DNA of 37,577 nt from a virus, in IMG/VR virus record IMGVR_UViG_3300022074_000137, positions 1-37,577 of that record. One strand, 5' to 3'. The notes under the pieces were generated by a model. That model saw only the letters and a program-made list of their open reading frames with translations, had not been told where the DNA came from and searched no databases. The translations under genes and the position numbers were made by a program. Positions 24,576-31,708 of this stretch are shown here, piece after piece. The first letter of the stretch is position 1. Each line of letters begins with the position of its first letter.

Positions 24576-25244
24576 TTATCTCCCAGATGTCCAAGGTACT
24601 ATATGTTCTACCGTAATATCTCTGTGTAAATTATCTGATTGTTTTGCACTAGTTAAATAATTTGTCATCATTTGTGTACTGCGTTTTGCTTCTGCTGCTC
24701 CTTGATCTCCCTTTATTACAGGACCTGCAAGCATAGATGCCAAATGCCATGACAATGTAGTTACAAATAACGGAGAAAATAATGACGGATCAGTTATAAA
24801 TGCTTGATATCGCAACATTGCATTTTCTTGATTGGTATAAATATATTCACCTTCTACTGCAAATTGTTGTGGTGTATATTGCCCTGCCACAATTGTCGGT
24901 GCATAGTTAGATGTTATTCCTCCGGGAGTATCCCCTGCTGACATTCTTGTAGCGTAATCGTTTTGTGAAGTAGGAGATATTATTGCAACAGGAGACATCA
25001 TATCCGCAGGTGCAACATATGCATAATCCCATTGATCTAATGTATTTGTAGTAAGTGCTAGATTTCCACGCTTGGCTGCAAAATTCCAATTATGCATTTC
25101 TAGCAAATTGTTTCTAGCAATTGGATAAAAACGTGCAGCTTTTTCCGCTTGTGCTGATCCCTCTGGTGGAGATAGCGATGCTATTGTTGCATCATCACCC
25201 AAATGAGCTAGGGCAAGGTTGCAAATATCTACTTCAGTTGCCAT
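24576..25244 (-). CDS. Tail adaptor, tail tubular protein A-like
   Basis: The 222-aa product opens MATEVDICNLALAHLGDDAT, IASLSPPEGSAQAEKAARFY, PIARNNLLEMHNWNFAAKR. This is the recognisable start of gp11/gp4-like tail adaptor proteins of podoviruses, which ring the bottom of the portal. The C-terminal half contains FVTTLSWHLASMLAGPVIKG, the helical pair usual in the family. A strong AGGAG lies 5 bases before the ATG. A weak hairpin (CTCCT, 8-nt loop, AGGAG, 25250-25267) could mask this site. A 73-base gap separates it from the upstream 97-aa gene. Confidence 0.85.
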   Translation of the reverse strand: MATEVDICNLALAHLGDDATIASLSPPEGSAQAEKAARFYPIARNNLLEMHNWNFAAKRGNLALTTNTLDQWDYAYVAPADMMSPVAIISPTSQNDYATRMSAGDTPGGITSNYAPTIVAGQYTPQQFAVEGEYIYTNQENAMLRYQAFITDPSLFSPLFVTTLSWHLASMLAGPVIKGDQGAAEAKRSTQMMTNYLTSAKQSDNLHRDITVEHIVPWTSGR

Positions 25245-25317
25245 TACATCTCCTATAAAAAGAGGAGCATAGCAGTAATACTACTAGCCCCCTGTAAGTC
25301 AAATAAGAAGACTAAAC

Positions 25318-25611
25318 CTATTTACTAGCAGATTCAAGTTGTTTAATAAGAGTATCTTTTGTTTGCCTTCTATCGAGTTCAATACCGATAGTGCGACCAT
25401 AAACTTCAAGTTCTGCTTTAGTCATCAATTCTAAATTAGTAGTCTTTACTTCAGACGCTACAGGTGTAGTAGACGCTACAAGTGTCTGAGGTTCTTGACC
25501 ACTAACTAATACAAGATGCTTGCAAGGCTCTCCGTTATACTCAAATTCTTCGTCAGCTTCTCTCATAGATTGACCAACGAAACACTTAATTTTTGCTTTG
25601 TAAATAGGCAT
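25318..25611 (-). CDS. 97-aa virion-region protein with HeH/SAP-like C-terminus
   Basis: The product begins with a small beta-rich part (MPIYKAKIKCFVGQSMREAD, EEFEYNGEPCKHLVLVSG). A Thr/Val-rich linker follows, and then a helix-extension-helix type segment at about 60-95 (LELMTKAELEVYGRTIGIEL, DRRQTKDTLIKQLESA). Such C-terminal HeH/SAP-like modules are common in small proteins between capsid and tail genes of many phages. It lies directly after the cement-protein gene and before the adaptor gene. A head-completion or capsid accessory role is plausible but not proven. Confidence 0.6.
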   Translation of the reverse strand: MPIYKAKIKCFVGQSMREADEEFEYNGEPCKHLVLVSGQEPQTLVASTTPVASEVKTTNLELMTKAELEVYGRTIGIELDRRQTKDTLIKQLESASK

Positions 25612-25625
25612 AAGTCGTTTTTAGT

Positions 25626-26057
25626 TTAAGCTACGGTAAAGCCAGAAGCATAGAACTTCCTACCATCACCGATTGTTTCTACTACGTCAGCAGTAACTTT
25701 ACCAGCGTTAAAAGTACCTGCAATTGTGTATCTAGCACCTAAATATCTTTGGCCTTTGCCAGCGATATCTGGGTTAATACGAACAACTACATTTTTACCT
25801 AGTGTTAATGCTGCTGTAAGGATAGCATCGGTGCTACCAATTACAGTAGGAGAACCTAAGTTTGCTGCTGCACTACTAATAACTTCAAACTTTACGCTTG
25901 TACCATTAGCTAATGCTTCTGTTACTGCAAAGTTCATATACAAAGCAGTACCTTCACCTACATCTCTAGCAACACTTAAATCAATAGTGTTAGTAGATAC
26001 AGCAGTTGTAGTTAATGCTTGATCTTCGCTCACTCGGAGCAGTTTGTCTGTAATCAT
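25626..26057 (-). CDS. Capsid cement protein, Bbp16-like
   Basis: The 143-aa product is beta-rich: MITDKLLRVSEDQALTTTAV, STNTIDLSVARDVGEGTALY, and an end with RYLGARYTIAGTFNAGKVTA followed by YASGFTVA. This pattern resembles the Bbp16 cement protein of Bordetella phage BPP-1, a jelly-roll protein that stabilises the capsid. Position directly after the major capsid gene supports this. Two adjacent TTAA-rich intergenic stretches (26058-26102 and 25612-25625) show no promoter or hairpin that I can support. Confidence 0.75.
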   Translation of the reverse strand: MITDKLLRVSEDQALTTTAVSTNTIDLSVARDVGEGTALYMNFAVTEALANGTSVKFEVISSAAANLGSPTVIGSTDAILTAALTLGKNVVVRINPDIAGKGQRYLGARYTIAGTFNAGKVTADVVETIGDGRKFYASGFTVA

Positions 26058-26102
26058 TTTAAGAAATTCTCCAAAAAAATAGAAATAAATATCTTGTAAC
26101 TA

Positions 26103-27122
26103 TTAAGTCACACGAGCTTCAGCATTAATTAGTGCATCTACTCTTCTTAGAGGAACACCCAAGAATGATAAGTAGCTTTGTGCTGATCCAAACTGAGATA
26201 AACCTTCTTGTATTGATAATACATTTTGTGATTTATCAAGTGCAGCAATACTCATGCCTGAGTGAACAGTTCTGTTCATATAGAACGCTGCTCTTCCCAT
26301 AGCCATGTTTGGTATTCTGTATAATGCTCTAGCCATCAATTTAACTAAGTTAGTTGATGCAGCAGCAGTTTGTGTATTAGCACTACCAAGTAGGTCAGAA
26401 ATGTCAACGTTGCAAATACGAACAACGTATCTCCAATCTTTAACAACCAAACCGTTTTTCCATTGGTAACGAGTAGCAAAAGCTTGTAACCTTGTACCGT
26501 CACTATTGTAAACAGTTTGCTCACCAAGATCTTCGTGTGTTAAACCTGCTTTAGATCCTTTTGGAAAAGGACAATAAACAGTATTGTCACCCCAAACAAC
26601 TAGATAAACAGAAGCGTTATCAGAACCTGATCCACCTGCATCAAGAATGTTTACAGCATTATCTGCGGAAAGATCACCGTATCTTGGTGCAAGACCTAGA
26701 AACTTTTTAGGATCTGTTCCGGGATTACCGTAGAACATTGTCTCAGCTTGAGTCTGGTTCATTGCTTCCAAGAACGCAGTATCTTCAGATAAACGGAATT
26801 GTGCGGTGTTACCATTTAACATTGCTAAGTCTTTGTCTACTTCAGAACGTGCTTCTAAAATTCCGCAAGCTTCATCAATTTGTGCTGTTGTTGACTTGCT
26901 TGATGGAATACCTTGGTTTAATGCTCTCCAGTAAACACCGGGTAAACCTGTTCTGATAACTACACGTTCACCAGTAGGTAAATTACCTTCCTTAAAAACG
27001 CAGTCATCTAGTATTTCGTTGCTCTGTGATAACAGTTCTGCAACGATTGGAACTCTACCGTCTGGGTCAGATCTTTTTGCCCAATCCGCTAGTGTTAAAT
27101 TTGCTGTTGAGAGTGTAGCCAT
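26103..27122 (-). CDS. Major capsid protein
   Basis: The 339-aa product starts MATLSTANLTLADWAKRSDP, DGRVPIVAELLSQSNEILDD and continues GERVVIRTGLPGVYWRALNQ, GIPSSKSTTAQIDEACGILE. The E-loop-like and A-domain-like order and the FLEAMNQTQAETMFYGNPGT segment are typical of podovirus major capsid proteins of the BPP-1 type (HK97 fold). It lies between scaffold and cement genes. AGGAG is placed 7 bases before the ATG, consistent with high expression. Base composition is less AT-rich than the ejection genes, as is common for highly expressed phage genes. Confidence 0.88.
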   Translation of the reverse strand: MATLSTANLTLADWAKRSDPDGRVPIVAELLSQSNEILDDCVFKEGNLPTGERVVIRTGLPGVYWRALNQGIPSSKSTTAQIDEACGILEARSEVDKDLAMLNGNTAQFRLSEDTAFLEAMNQTQAETMFYGNPGTDPKKFLGLAPRYGDLSADNAVNILDAGGSGSDNASVYLVVWGDNTVYCPFPKGSKAGLTHEDLGEQTVYNSDGTRLQAFATRYQWKNGLVVKDWRYVVRICNVDISDLLGSANTQTAAASTNLVKLMARALYRIPNMAMGRAAFYMNRTVHSGMSIAALDKSQNVLSIQEGLSQFGSAQSYLSFLGVPLRRVDALINAEARVT

Positions 27123-27133
27123 TTAATAACTCC

Positions 27134-27829
27134 TTACTTGTTTTGCTGATTAGAATATAGTGCATTTGCTATGCCGTTAAAATCTTTTGGAATACCATTG
27201 CTTTTAGCATTAGCACCTTGAGAATTACCAACATAACTGTCTTCACTAATTGCCTTACCTGCTCGGTACATAAACCGAATTACTTCGGGATGGTTTCCCA
27301 AGCCAGATTCTGACAGCAACTGTTTAAAAGTAGAAGTACCGAAAGCATCAAGGGCTGATTTTGCAACTTCTAGATTGGCATCAAAAGTTTCGCCACCAAA
27401 TTCATCATCTGATTTTGAATCTTCTGCCCATTCTACTCGTGCCTTTTCAACCTGTTCTGCTTGTCTTGCCTGTATTACAGGTGCGACTTTGTCTAATACT
27501 TTTTGTGCAGCTTCCTGTGGCAGGTCAAGTTCTTTAGCGACTTCACCGAATGCAGTTAATACATCGGGGTCGAGTACCTCTGGTGCGTCAGCCACCTTAT
27601 CGTTGAACTCGTATTTCTCAGGAGCACCTTCTGGGGTTTCCTGTTCGCTAGTTTCACTTTCAACAGAGGATTCATCCGAATCTTGTTGATCCGCTACAGT
27701 TTCAGCTTGTTGCTGTGTATTTTCAGTATTAGTAGTTTCAACTGATTGCTCAGTTTGTGTTCCTTCTACTGCTTGCTGTGTGCTGCCTTCATTGGTTTGG
27801 TTGGCTTCCGTCATCAGCGTTTCTGACAT
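27134..27829 (-). CDS. Capsid scaffold protein
   Basis: The 231-aa product is highly acidic, with a Gln/Glu/Thr-rich disordered first half (NQTNEGSTQQAVEGTQTEQS, then ESSVESETSEQETPEGAPEK). A helical second half follows (LDPDVLTAFGEVAKELDLPQ, EAAQKVLDKVAPVIQARQAE), then a Gly/Asn-rich end. This composition and the place directly before the major capsid gene identify it as a scaffold. AAGGAG lies 7 bases before ATG 27829, which supports this start although the frame overlaps the upstream gene by 41 bases. Confidence 0.82.
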   Translation of the reverse strand: MSETLMTEANQTNEGSTQQAVEGTQTEQSVETTNTENTQQQAETVADQQDSDESSVESETSEQETPEGAPEKYEFNDKVADAPEVLDPDVLTAFGEVAKELDLPQEAAQKVLDKVAPVIQARQAEQVEKARVEWAEDSKSDDEFGGETFDANLEVAKSALDAFGTSTFKQLLSESGLGNHPEVIRFMYRAGKAISEDSYVGNSQGANAKSNGIPKDFNGIANALYSNQQNK

Positions 27830-28133
27830 TTTTTTGCTCCTTAATCATTGTCGGGTATAGTTCTGGGCAGAGAGTGTGGATTAAGTTTAGTATTTGCAAA
27901 CCATAATTCCTGTTACCTTCGCTAAATGACATTGCCATTGCGTTAGTGTTGAACGATGATCGGAAAACACCTGCTTGCTCCAGAAGTCTCCAGATTAATC
28001 TGCGACCCCTCTTGCTGCTCATCAACCATTTGATGTCCGACTCTTCATTTTGGCGGTCAATTCTTTCTTCAGACTTTTTATTGTCTTTAGATTTTTGTTG
28101 ACTCTTGAGGTCGAGAGGATTGTATTCACTCAT
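27789..28133 (-). CDS. Bbp19-like virion-region protein
   Basis: The 114-aa product has a charged start (LKSQQKSKDNKKSEERIDRQ) and a conserved-looking core: SDIKWLMSSKRGRRLIWRLL, EQAGVFRSSFNTNAMAMSFS, EGNRNYGLQILNLIHTLCPE. This core matches what I know of Bbp19-type proteins found between portal and scaffold genes of BPP-1-like podoviruses. The exact role is unknown; head assembly is likely by position. The start codon lies about 6 bases after the -10-like hexamer of the late-promoter-like site, so its own message would be almost leaderless if that hexamer is right. Confidence 0.72.
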   Translation of the reverse strand: MSEYNPLDLKSQQKSKDNKKSEERIDRQNEESDIKWLMSSKRGRRLIWRLLEQAGVFRSSFNTNAMAMSFSEGNRNYGLQILNLIHTLCPELYPTMIKEQKNVRNADDGSQPNQ

Positions 28134-28138
28134 GCTCT

Positions 28139-28172
28139 AATATATCTAGTCATAACCGTGTTACGGTCACAC
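28139..28172 (-). promoter_or_regulatory. Late-promoter-like site before the capsid operon
   Basis: GTGTGACCGTAA lies at 28161-28172 on the minus strand, one base after the TAA of a 47-aa gene. After 16 nt comes TATATT (28139-28144). The site sits in the only gap between the portal cluster and the Bbp19-like, scaffold and capsid genes. Transcription from here would deliver the most abundant virion proteins. Confidence 0.65.
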
Positions 28173-28173
28173 C

Positions 28174-28317
28174 TTATGCTTTTTTGCTTTGGCTATCTCT
28201 TAACGCTTTGTTAGTTGGAGCACCTTTGCTACCTTTTTTACGCATTTTTTCACCAGAACCATCTGCAATCCTTTTACGTTTTGCATGAATGTTTGCCCAT
28301 AATCCTTGATTTTTCAT
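28174..28317 (-). CDS. 47-aa basic protein
   Basis: This short gene encodes MKNQGLWANIHAKRKRIADG, SGEKMRKKGSKGAPTNKALR, DSQSKKA. The pattern GLxANIHAKRKRIxxGSGE-RKxGSKGAP is one I have seen repeatedly in small basic phage proteins near portal genes, especially in marine and T7-like phages. The function is not known. The strongly basic, Gly/Ser-rich chain could bind DNA or line the capsid interior. It lies 3 bases downstream of another 47-aa gene. Confidence 0.65.
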   Translation of the reverse strand: MKNQGLWANIHAKRKRIADGSGEKMRKKGSKGAPTNKALRDSQSKKA

Positions 28318-28320
28318 AAT

Positions 28321-28464
28321 TTAAAACATTGAAGGGTAAAGTTTTTTAAGTTTTTCCAATTCTTTTATTTGTTTATCAGATGCCATACCTCCTTCTTTCA
28401 TAGCTTCTAATGTTGCTGCTTTTCTTTTTATTTTTGCAGGTATAATATTTTTTGCGTCAGCCAT
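28321..28464 (-). CDS. 47-aa small helical protein
   Basis: The product is MADAKNIIPAKIKRKAATLE, AMKEGGMASDKQIKELEKLK, KLYPSMF. It is a basic helical mini-protein. Its ATG shares one base with the stop of the 53-aa gene upstream (TAATG), with GGAGG nine bases before, a strong ribosome-binding site. Tight packing between two other small genes and a good start support it as real. I do not recognise a family. Confidence 0.55.
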   Translation of the reverse strand: MADAKNIIPAKIKRKAATLEAMKEGGMASDKQIKELEKLKKLYPSMF

Positions 28465-28625
28465 TATTTATTACCTCCATAAAGTCTTTCAGCAAATTGT
28501 TCTAATTTAGATTTTTTATTTTTATTTTTGTCTTTGTTTGCTTTATTTGCATTATGTTGATCAACCATGTTTCTAAAATTTTTTTTATACTCAGGTGACA
28601 TTTTTGTAAAATTTGGATCTTCCAT
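28464..28625 (-). CDS. 53-aa Asn/Lys-rich protein
   Basis: The product is MEDPNFTKMSPEYKKNFRNM, VDQHNANKANKDKNKNKKSK, LEQFAERLYGGNK: an N-terminal helix, a lysine- and asparagine-rich linker, and a C-terminal helix. Its ATG directly abuts the stop codon of the portal gene, and its stop overlaps the following ATG. GGAGG, within the 3' end of the portal gene, lies just before the start. No family recognised; a small virion or assembly factor is likely by position. Confidence 0.55.
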   Translation of the reverse strand: MEDPNFTKMSPEYKKNFRNMVDQHNANKANKDKNKNKKSKLEQFAERLYGGNK

Positions 28626-30305
28626 TTAAACCTCCAATGGTGATGGTGAATTGTAACCGCTAAACTGGTTCATCATATCCATCATAGATGGCTCTCCAGT
28701 TTTGCTGTTATTTAATTTAGTTGCATTTTCTACAGCACGTTGTTGTGCTTCTTGTTGTGCCATTGCTTGCTGTTGTTCCGCTCTTGCTTGACGTATCTTG
28801 GCTACTCTCTCACCTGCAACTATAAGTTTAGGATCTACACCTAACATATCAGCATAACCATCAGCCCATGCATCAGAATCAAATTTGTCTAATACATCAG
28901 GTTTCATCTGGGCAACCATACCCATATTATTAACGTACCTATCAACACTATTTGTACCAATTGCACGTTGTGCTTGTGCCAACATAGAAACAAATTCTAC
29001 GTTTAATTCCATGCCCTGCAACTCTTCTGGAGCAGGTGGTACTAGCCCAGTTTCAAGCATTCTATTAAACGTATTATCAATTAATGGATCTAATAATTCA
29101 TTATGTAATCGTTCCAGTACTGGACCTAACATTAATAATTTCTCTTCATGTCGTTCTGCTACTTCTGTTGCAGTCATCCTAGTATCAGTAGCATTTGCCA
29201 ACATAAGAAACAAATCAGCATAAAAACTACCATTAATACGTTGCCTAACGTCCTGTATATCTGCTAATAAATGATTTAAATTAAGGTTTACGTTAAATGC
29301 TGTCTCAATTTTGCCTTGTTGTCCATCAATAAATGTAACTCCACCCGGAAGACTGTCCACATCACGGTTTTTCATGTAGCTAGGCACTTGCAATGGTGGT
29401 TTTGTTTGGTAATCAATGCCTTGTGCCTTGCGTAATTGTTCATGTTGTAACTGTTTTACGTCACCTAATGCTTCCATTCCCGGTGAATTGCCATAAATAT
29501 CACCACCAGATATGCCCCATCTAGGTACAACAGCAGGGAATTCTTTATATCCACTCTCTCTTAGTACTTGTTCGCCATCACCACCTATCTCAAAGTAACA
29601 AGACTTGTATGCCATGTTCATATTGTCCTTCTTTTTAAAGTCACGCTCTCTATCATCCCTTGGTTCTATCGCATGAACTAACGTAATCCATTGGTCTAAT
29701 GAACCTCTGTCAAACAGATTTTTAACAGACGTTGAACATTTGTTATATCCAAACTCTCTTACAACTTCTCCTACCGTTTTCTGGAATTCTCTGTACAAAG
29801 TGTTAACCCTGCCTTGATAATCCGTAGCAATTGCATATTCTCCTATCGTTACAGGGTAATGATGGATAGCTGTCTTGGGATCTGGCAATATAATTGAACC
29901 TGCTGTACCAAATGCTCCCAATTCTTCATAAATACCATGCAATGTTCGGTATGTATTGGACTTTTGAAACACCAATTGCATACGTTCTGTTACATCATTT
30001 AACCATAACTTGACAGGTGTATATCTATTTAACTCTGGGTCAGCCGTTCCAAGTCTAAACCAAGGTCTTGCAGGGCTTGTTGCACCTGCCATCATACCTG
30101 CACCTAATGTTCTTAATGCTCTTGTACCAGTATTGTCGTATATCGAGTTATGTCTTCTATGACCTTTGTTCCTATCTTGCTGAAAATAACGTCCATTTCT
30201 TGGTAACAAGTATGTTGTCACTTCTTGCCAATGTGACCACCATGTAGCTCTTTCTGATCTAAGGTGACCCCACCTAGTTAACAGGTCTGCACGTTTTGTT
30301 TTCAT
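28626..30305 (-). CDS. Portal (head-tail connector) protein
   Basis: The 559-aa product has the typical start of podovirus head-tail connectors: LRSERATWWSHWQEVTTYLL, PRNGRYFQQDRNKGHRRHNS, IYDNTGTRALRTLGAGMMAG, ATSPARPWFRLG. Later parts include GGDIYGNSPGMEALGDVKQL and the C-terminal stem helix with ATDTRMTATEVAERHEEKLL, MLGPVLERLHNELLDPLID. This matches the Head-tail_con family (PF12236). A Gln-rich helical tail (ARAEQQQAMAQQEAQQRAVE) follows. It forms the dodecameric portal that meets the terminase and the tail adaptor. AGGTGG lies just before the ATG. Confidence 0.93.
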   Translation of the reverse strand: MKTKRADLLTRWGHLRSERATWWSHWQEVTTYLLPRNGRYFQQDRNKGHRRHNSIYDNTGTRALRTLGAGMMAGATSPARPWFRLGTADPELNRYTPVKLWLNDVTERMQLVFQKSNTYRTLHGIYEELGAFGTAGSIILPDPKTAIHHYPVTIGEYAIATDYQGRVNTLYREFQKTVGEVVREFGYNKCSTSVKNLFDRGSLDQWITLVHAIEPRDDRERDFKKKDNMNMAYKSCYFEIGGDGEQVLRESGYKEFPAVVPRWGISGGDIYGNSPGMEALGDVKQLQHEQLRKAQGIDYQTKPPLQVPSYMKNRDVDSLPGGVTFIDGQQGKIETAFNVNLNLNHLLADIQDVRQRINGSFYADLFLMLANATDTRMTATEVAERHEEKLLMLGPVLERLHNELLDPLIDNTFNRMLETGLVPPAPEELQGMELNVEFVSMLAQAQRAIGTNSVDRYVNNMGMVAQMKPDVLDKFDSDAWADGYADMLGVDPKLIVAGERVAKIRQARAEQQQAMAQQEAQQRAVENATKLNNSKTGEPSMMDMMNQFSGYNSPSPLEV

Positions 30306-30308
30306 TTT

Positions 30309-30632
30309 TTATCCACCTAATAAAGTGTTTCCACCTAAATTTAAATTACTACTGTCTACACCTTGTACTCCAGTAAGTAATGTACCAGCAGGGCCAGCCA
30401 TTGCTGCCTGTTCTTCTTTCTTAGTTAATGCACTTACATCTGCTCTCTTTCTATTTGCTTTATTCATTTCAATATCAGCACGATCACCTGCTTCTTTCGC
30501 TCTATCTTTAGCATCTTGATTAGCTTGTCGTTGCAATTCTAACTGTTTTTTTTGTTGTTTTCTTTGTTGGTTACTTGCATATATCTGCGATCCAACAGTA
30601 GCTGCTCCTACAATAACTGCTGATACTACCAT
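30309..30632 (-). CDS. Small coiled-coil virion-region protein
   Basis: The 107-aa product has a hydrophobic N-terminus (MVVSAVIVGAATVGSQIYAS), a Gln/Lys/Arg-rich coiled coil (QQRKQQKKQLELQRQANQDA, KDRAKEAGDRADIEM), and an end with GPAGTLLTGVQGVDSSNLNL, GGNTLLGG. The TLLTGxxGV-NLGxNTLLG ending is common in small proteins encoded just before portal genes of many podoviruses. By position and layout it may be a small core or ejection-like protein. It starts 3 bases after the GNAT gene and ends 3 bases before the portal gene. Confidence 0.62.
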   Translation of the reverse strand: MVVSAVIVGAATVGSQIYASNQQRKQQKKQLELQRQANQDAKDRAKEAGDRADIEMNKANRKRADVSALTKKEEQAAMAGPAGTLLTGVQGVDSSNLNLGGNTLLGG

Positions 30633-30635
30633 TGT

Positions 30636-31145
30636 TTAAATCTCCTTAGAATACATAATTTCTTGTACACCATATTTTAATTTTGGTAGCAATTTTGCTA
30701 GAGCGGTGTTTTCTTTAGCGTGCCATAACATCAGTTTGCAACCTGCAAGTTTTGCATGGTCTTCTGTAACTTTCAATAAACGTAATCCTAATCGTCCACC
30801 CCTAAATTCTTTTTTGACAAACAAAACGTCATTTTGGGCAAGTCTTAGATCAGCATAATGAAAATGATGCATGATGATATTCATAGAATAACCAATACAA
30901 ACATCGCCTTGCATTGCTAGATAAATAAATAAAAACCCATTCTGGTCAACCGATTCATACATCGGCCAGTTTGGTTTTAGCTTCATCACCTGTTTGTTGC
31001 GAGCAATCTCTTCGTAATGCTCTTCAAACAATGGTTCTGCTAATACTTTGAATTCATCTAACGTGCAGAGTCTGATGGTTGTTTTAGGTACTCTACTTTC
31101 GTTTACAGTAGCTGTATCATCAGTACTTACGGTCACACTCGTCAT
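30636..31145 (-). CDS. GNAT-family acetyltransferase
   Basis: The 169-aa product has GNAT features: a central strand pair (FLFIYLAMQGDVCIGYSMNI), the acetyl-CoA loop at residues 115-121 (RGGRLGL) after DVLFVKKEF, and the following helix LLKVTEDHAKLAGC. GNAT-like proteins near the packaging and portal genes occur in several podoviruses; T7 gp13 belongs to a distantly related fold family. The target is unknown. The ATG overlaps the stop of the hydroxylase-like gene. The first codons contain one late-promoter-like 12-mer, so transcripts from that site would omit the start of this gene and serve the genes downstream. Confidence 0.78.
   Translation of the reverse strand: MTSVTVSTDDTATVNESRVPKTTIRLCTLDEFKVLAEPLFEEHYEEIARNKQVMKLKPNWPMYESVDQNGFLFIYLAMQGDVCIGYSMNIIMHHFHYADLRLAQNDVLFVKKEFRGGRLGLRLLKVTEDHAKLAGCKLMLWHAKENTALAKLLPKLKYGVQEIMYSKEI
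31105..31138 (-). promoter_or_regulatory. Late-promoter-like site inside the start of the GNAT gene
   Basis: GTGTGACCGTAA occupies 31127-31138 on the minus strand, covering codons 3-7 of the GNAT gene. TACTGT (31105-31110) follows after 16 nt. The downstream genes served would be the 107-aa protein and the portal. A promoter inside coding sequence is unusual, but the identical 12-mer and spacing argue against chance. Confidence 0.55.
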
Positions 31146-31708
31146 AAGGGATAATTAGTAACACAATCAAATATTATATGCACTCTATCTGTCATGCCAA
31201 CATTGTGAGCCGTATGTAATTTCTTATGATTAAACCACCAGACCTCACCTACCTCAAATTTTTGTTCCTGATCTCCGCAAGTTTGGCTACACCATTGGTT
31301 AGATTTAAGTACAAGATGAAATCTTTGGTAGTGATCTGCATACGTTCCTTGATCATTGTGTTTGGTCACATGACCACTAGGCTTAAGATTGACAATAAGT
31401 AGCCTACCCATGTCTTTAACCCCTAGTTTTTCTAGTATTGGTTGCATCAAGGGCACTAATGCATCTTTCAAGTACTCCATGCATGGGTAATCGTATGATC
31501 CTGTATCCCATAAGACGTAATACAAACTCATCTTTAGTGGTCCTCTAACATATATACACTCCGTATCTTTATGTGGTGAATTGGTACATTTTTGCCTTGT
31601 TTCTATCTCTTTCCATAACTCAGGTTTACCGTCCAACAATTGGAGCAATGGGTCTACATCTAGACCTTCTGCTATACGAACAAAATTACAGCACTTTGTA
31701 TGGGTCAT
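31142..31708 (-). CDS. 2OG-Fe(II) hydroxylase-like protein (Asp/Asn beta-hydroxylase type)
   Basis: The 188-aa product contains the iron-binding set expected of aspartyl/asparaginyl beta-hydroxylases: His117-x-Asp119 (TKHNDQG), His168 (LHTAHNVG) and a 2-oxoglutarate-binding candidate Arg175 (DRVHIIFD). Between them lie the strands RFHLVLKS and FEVGEVWWFNHKKLH, as in the family. The N-terminal half is Cys-rich (CC at 6-7, also 41, 51, 76). It overlaps the terminase gene by 23 bases and the GNAT gene by 4, so it is co-expressed with packaging proteins. The target may be a virion or host protein; this is inference. Confidence 0.72.
   Translation of the reverse strand: MTHTKCCNFVRIAEGLDVDPLLQLLDGKPELWKEIETRQKCTNSPHKDTECIYVRGPLKMSLYYVLWDTGSYDYPCMEYLKDALVPLMQPILEKLGVKDMGRLLIVNLKPSGHVTKHNDQGTYADHYQRFHLVLKSNQWCSQTCGDQEQKFEVGEVWWFNHKKLHTAHNVGMTDRVHIIFDCVTNYPL

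Noticed and set aside
25245-25317. Terminator or attenuator hairpin before the tail adaptor gene
   Set aside because: CTCCT/AGGAG pairs only five bases across an 8-nt loop and there is no T tract; an imperfect 17-base palindrome beside it is also not a terminator.
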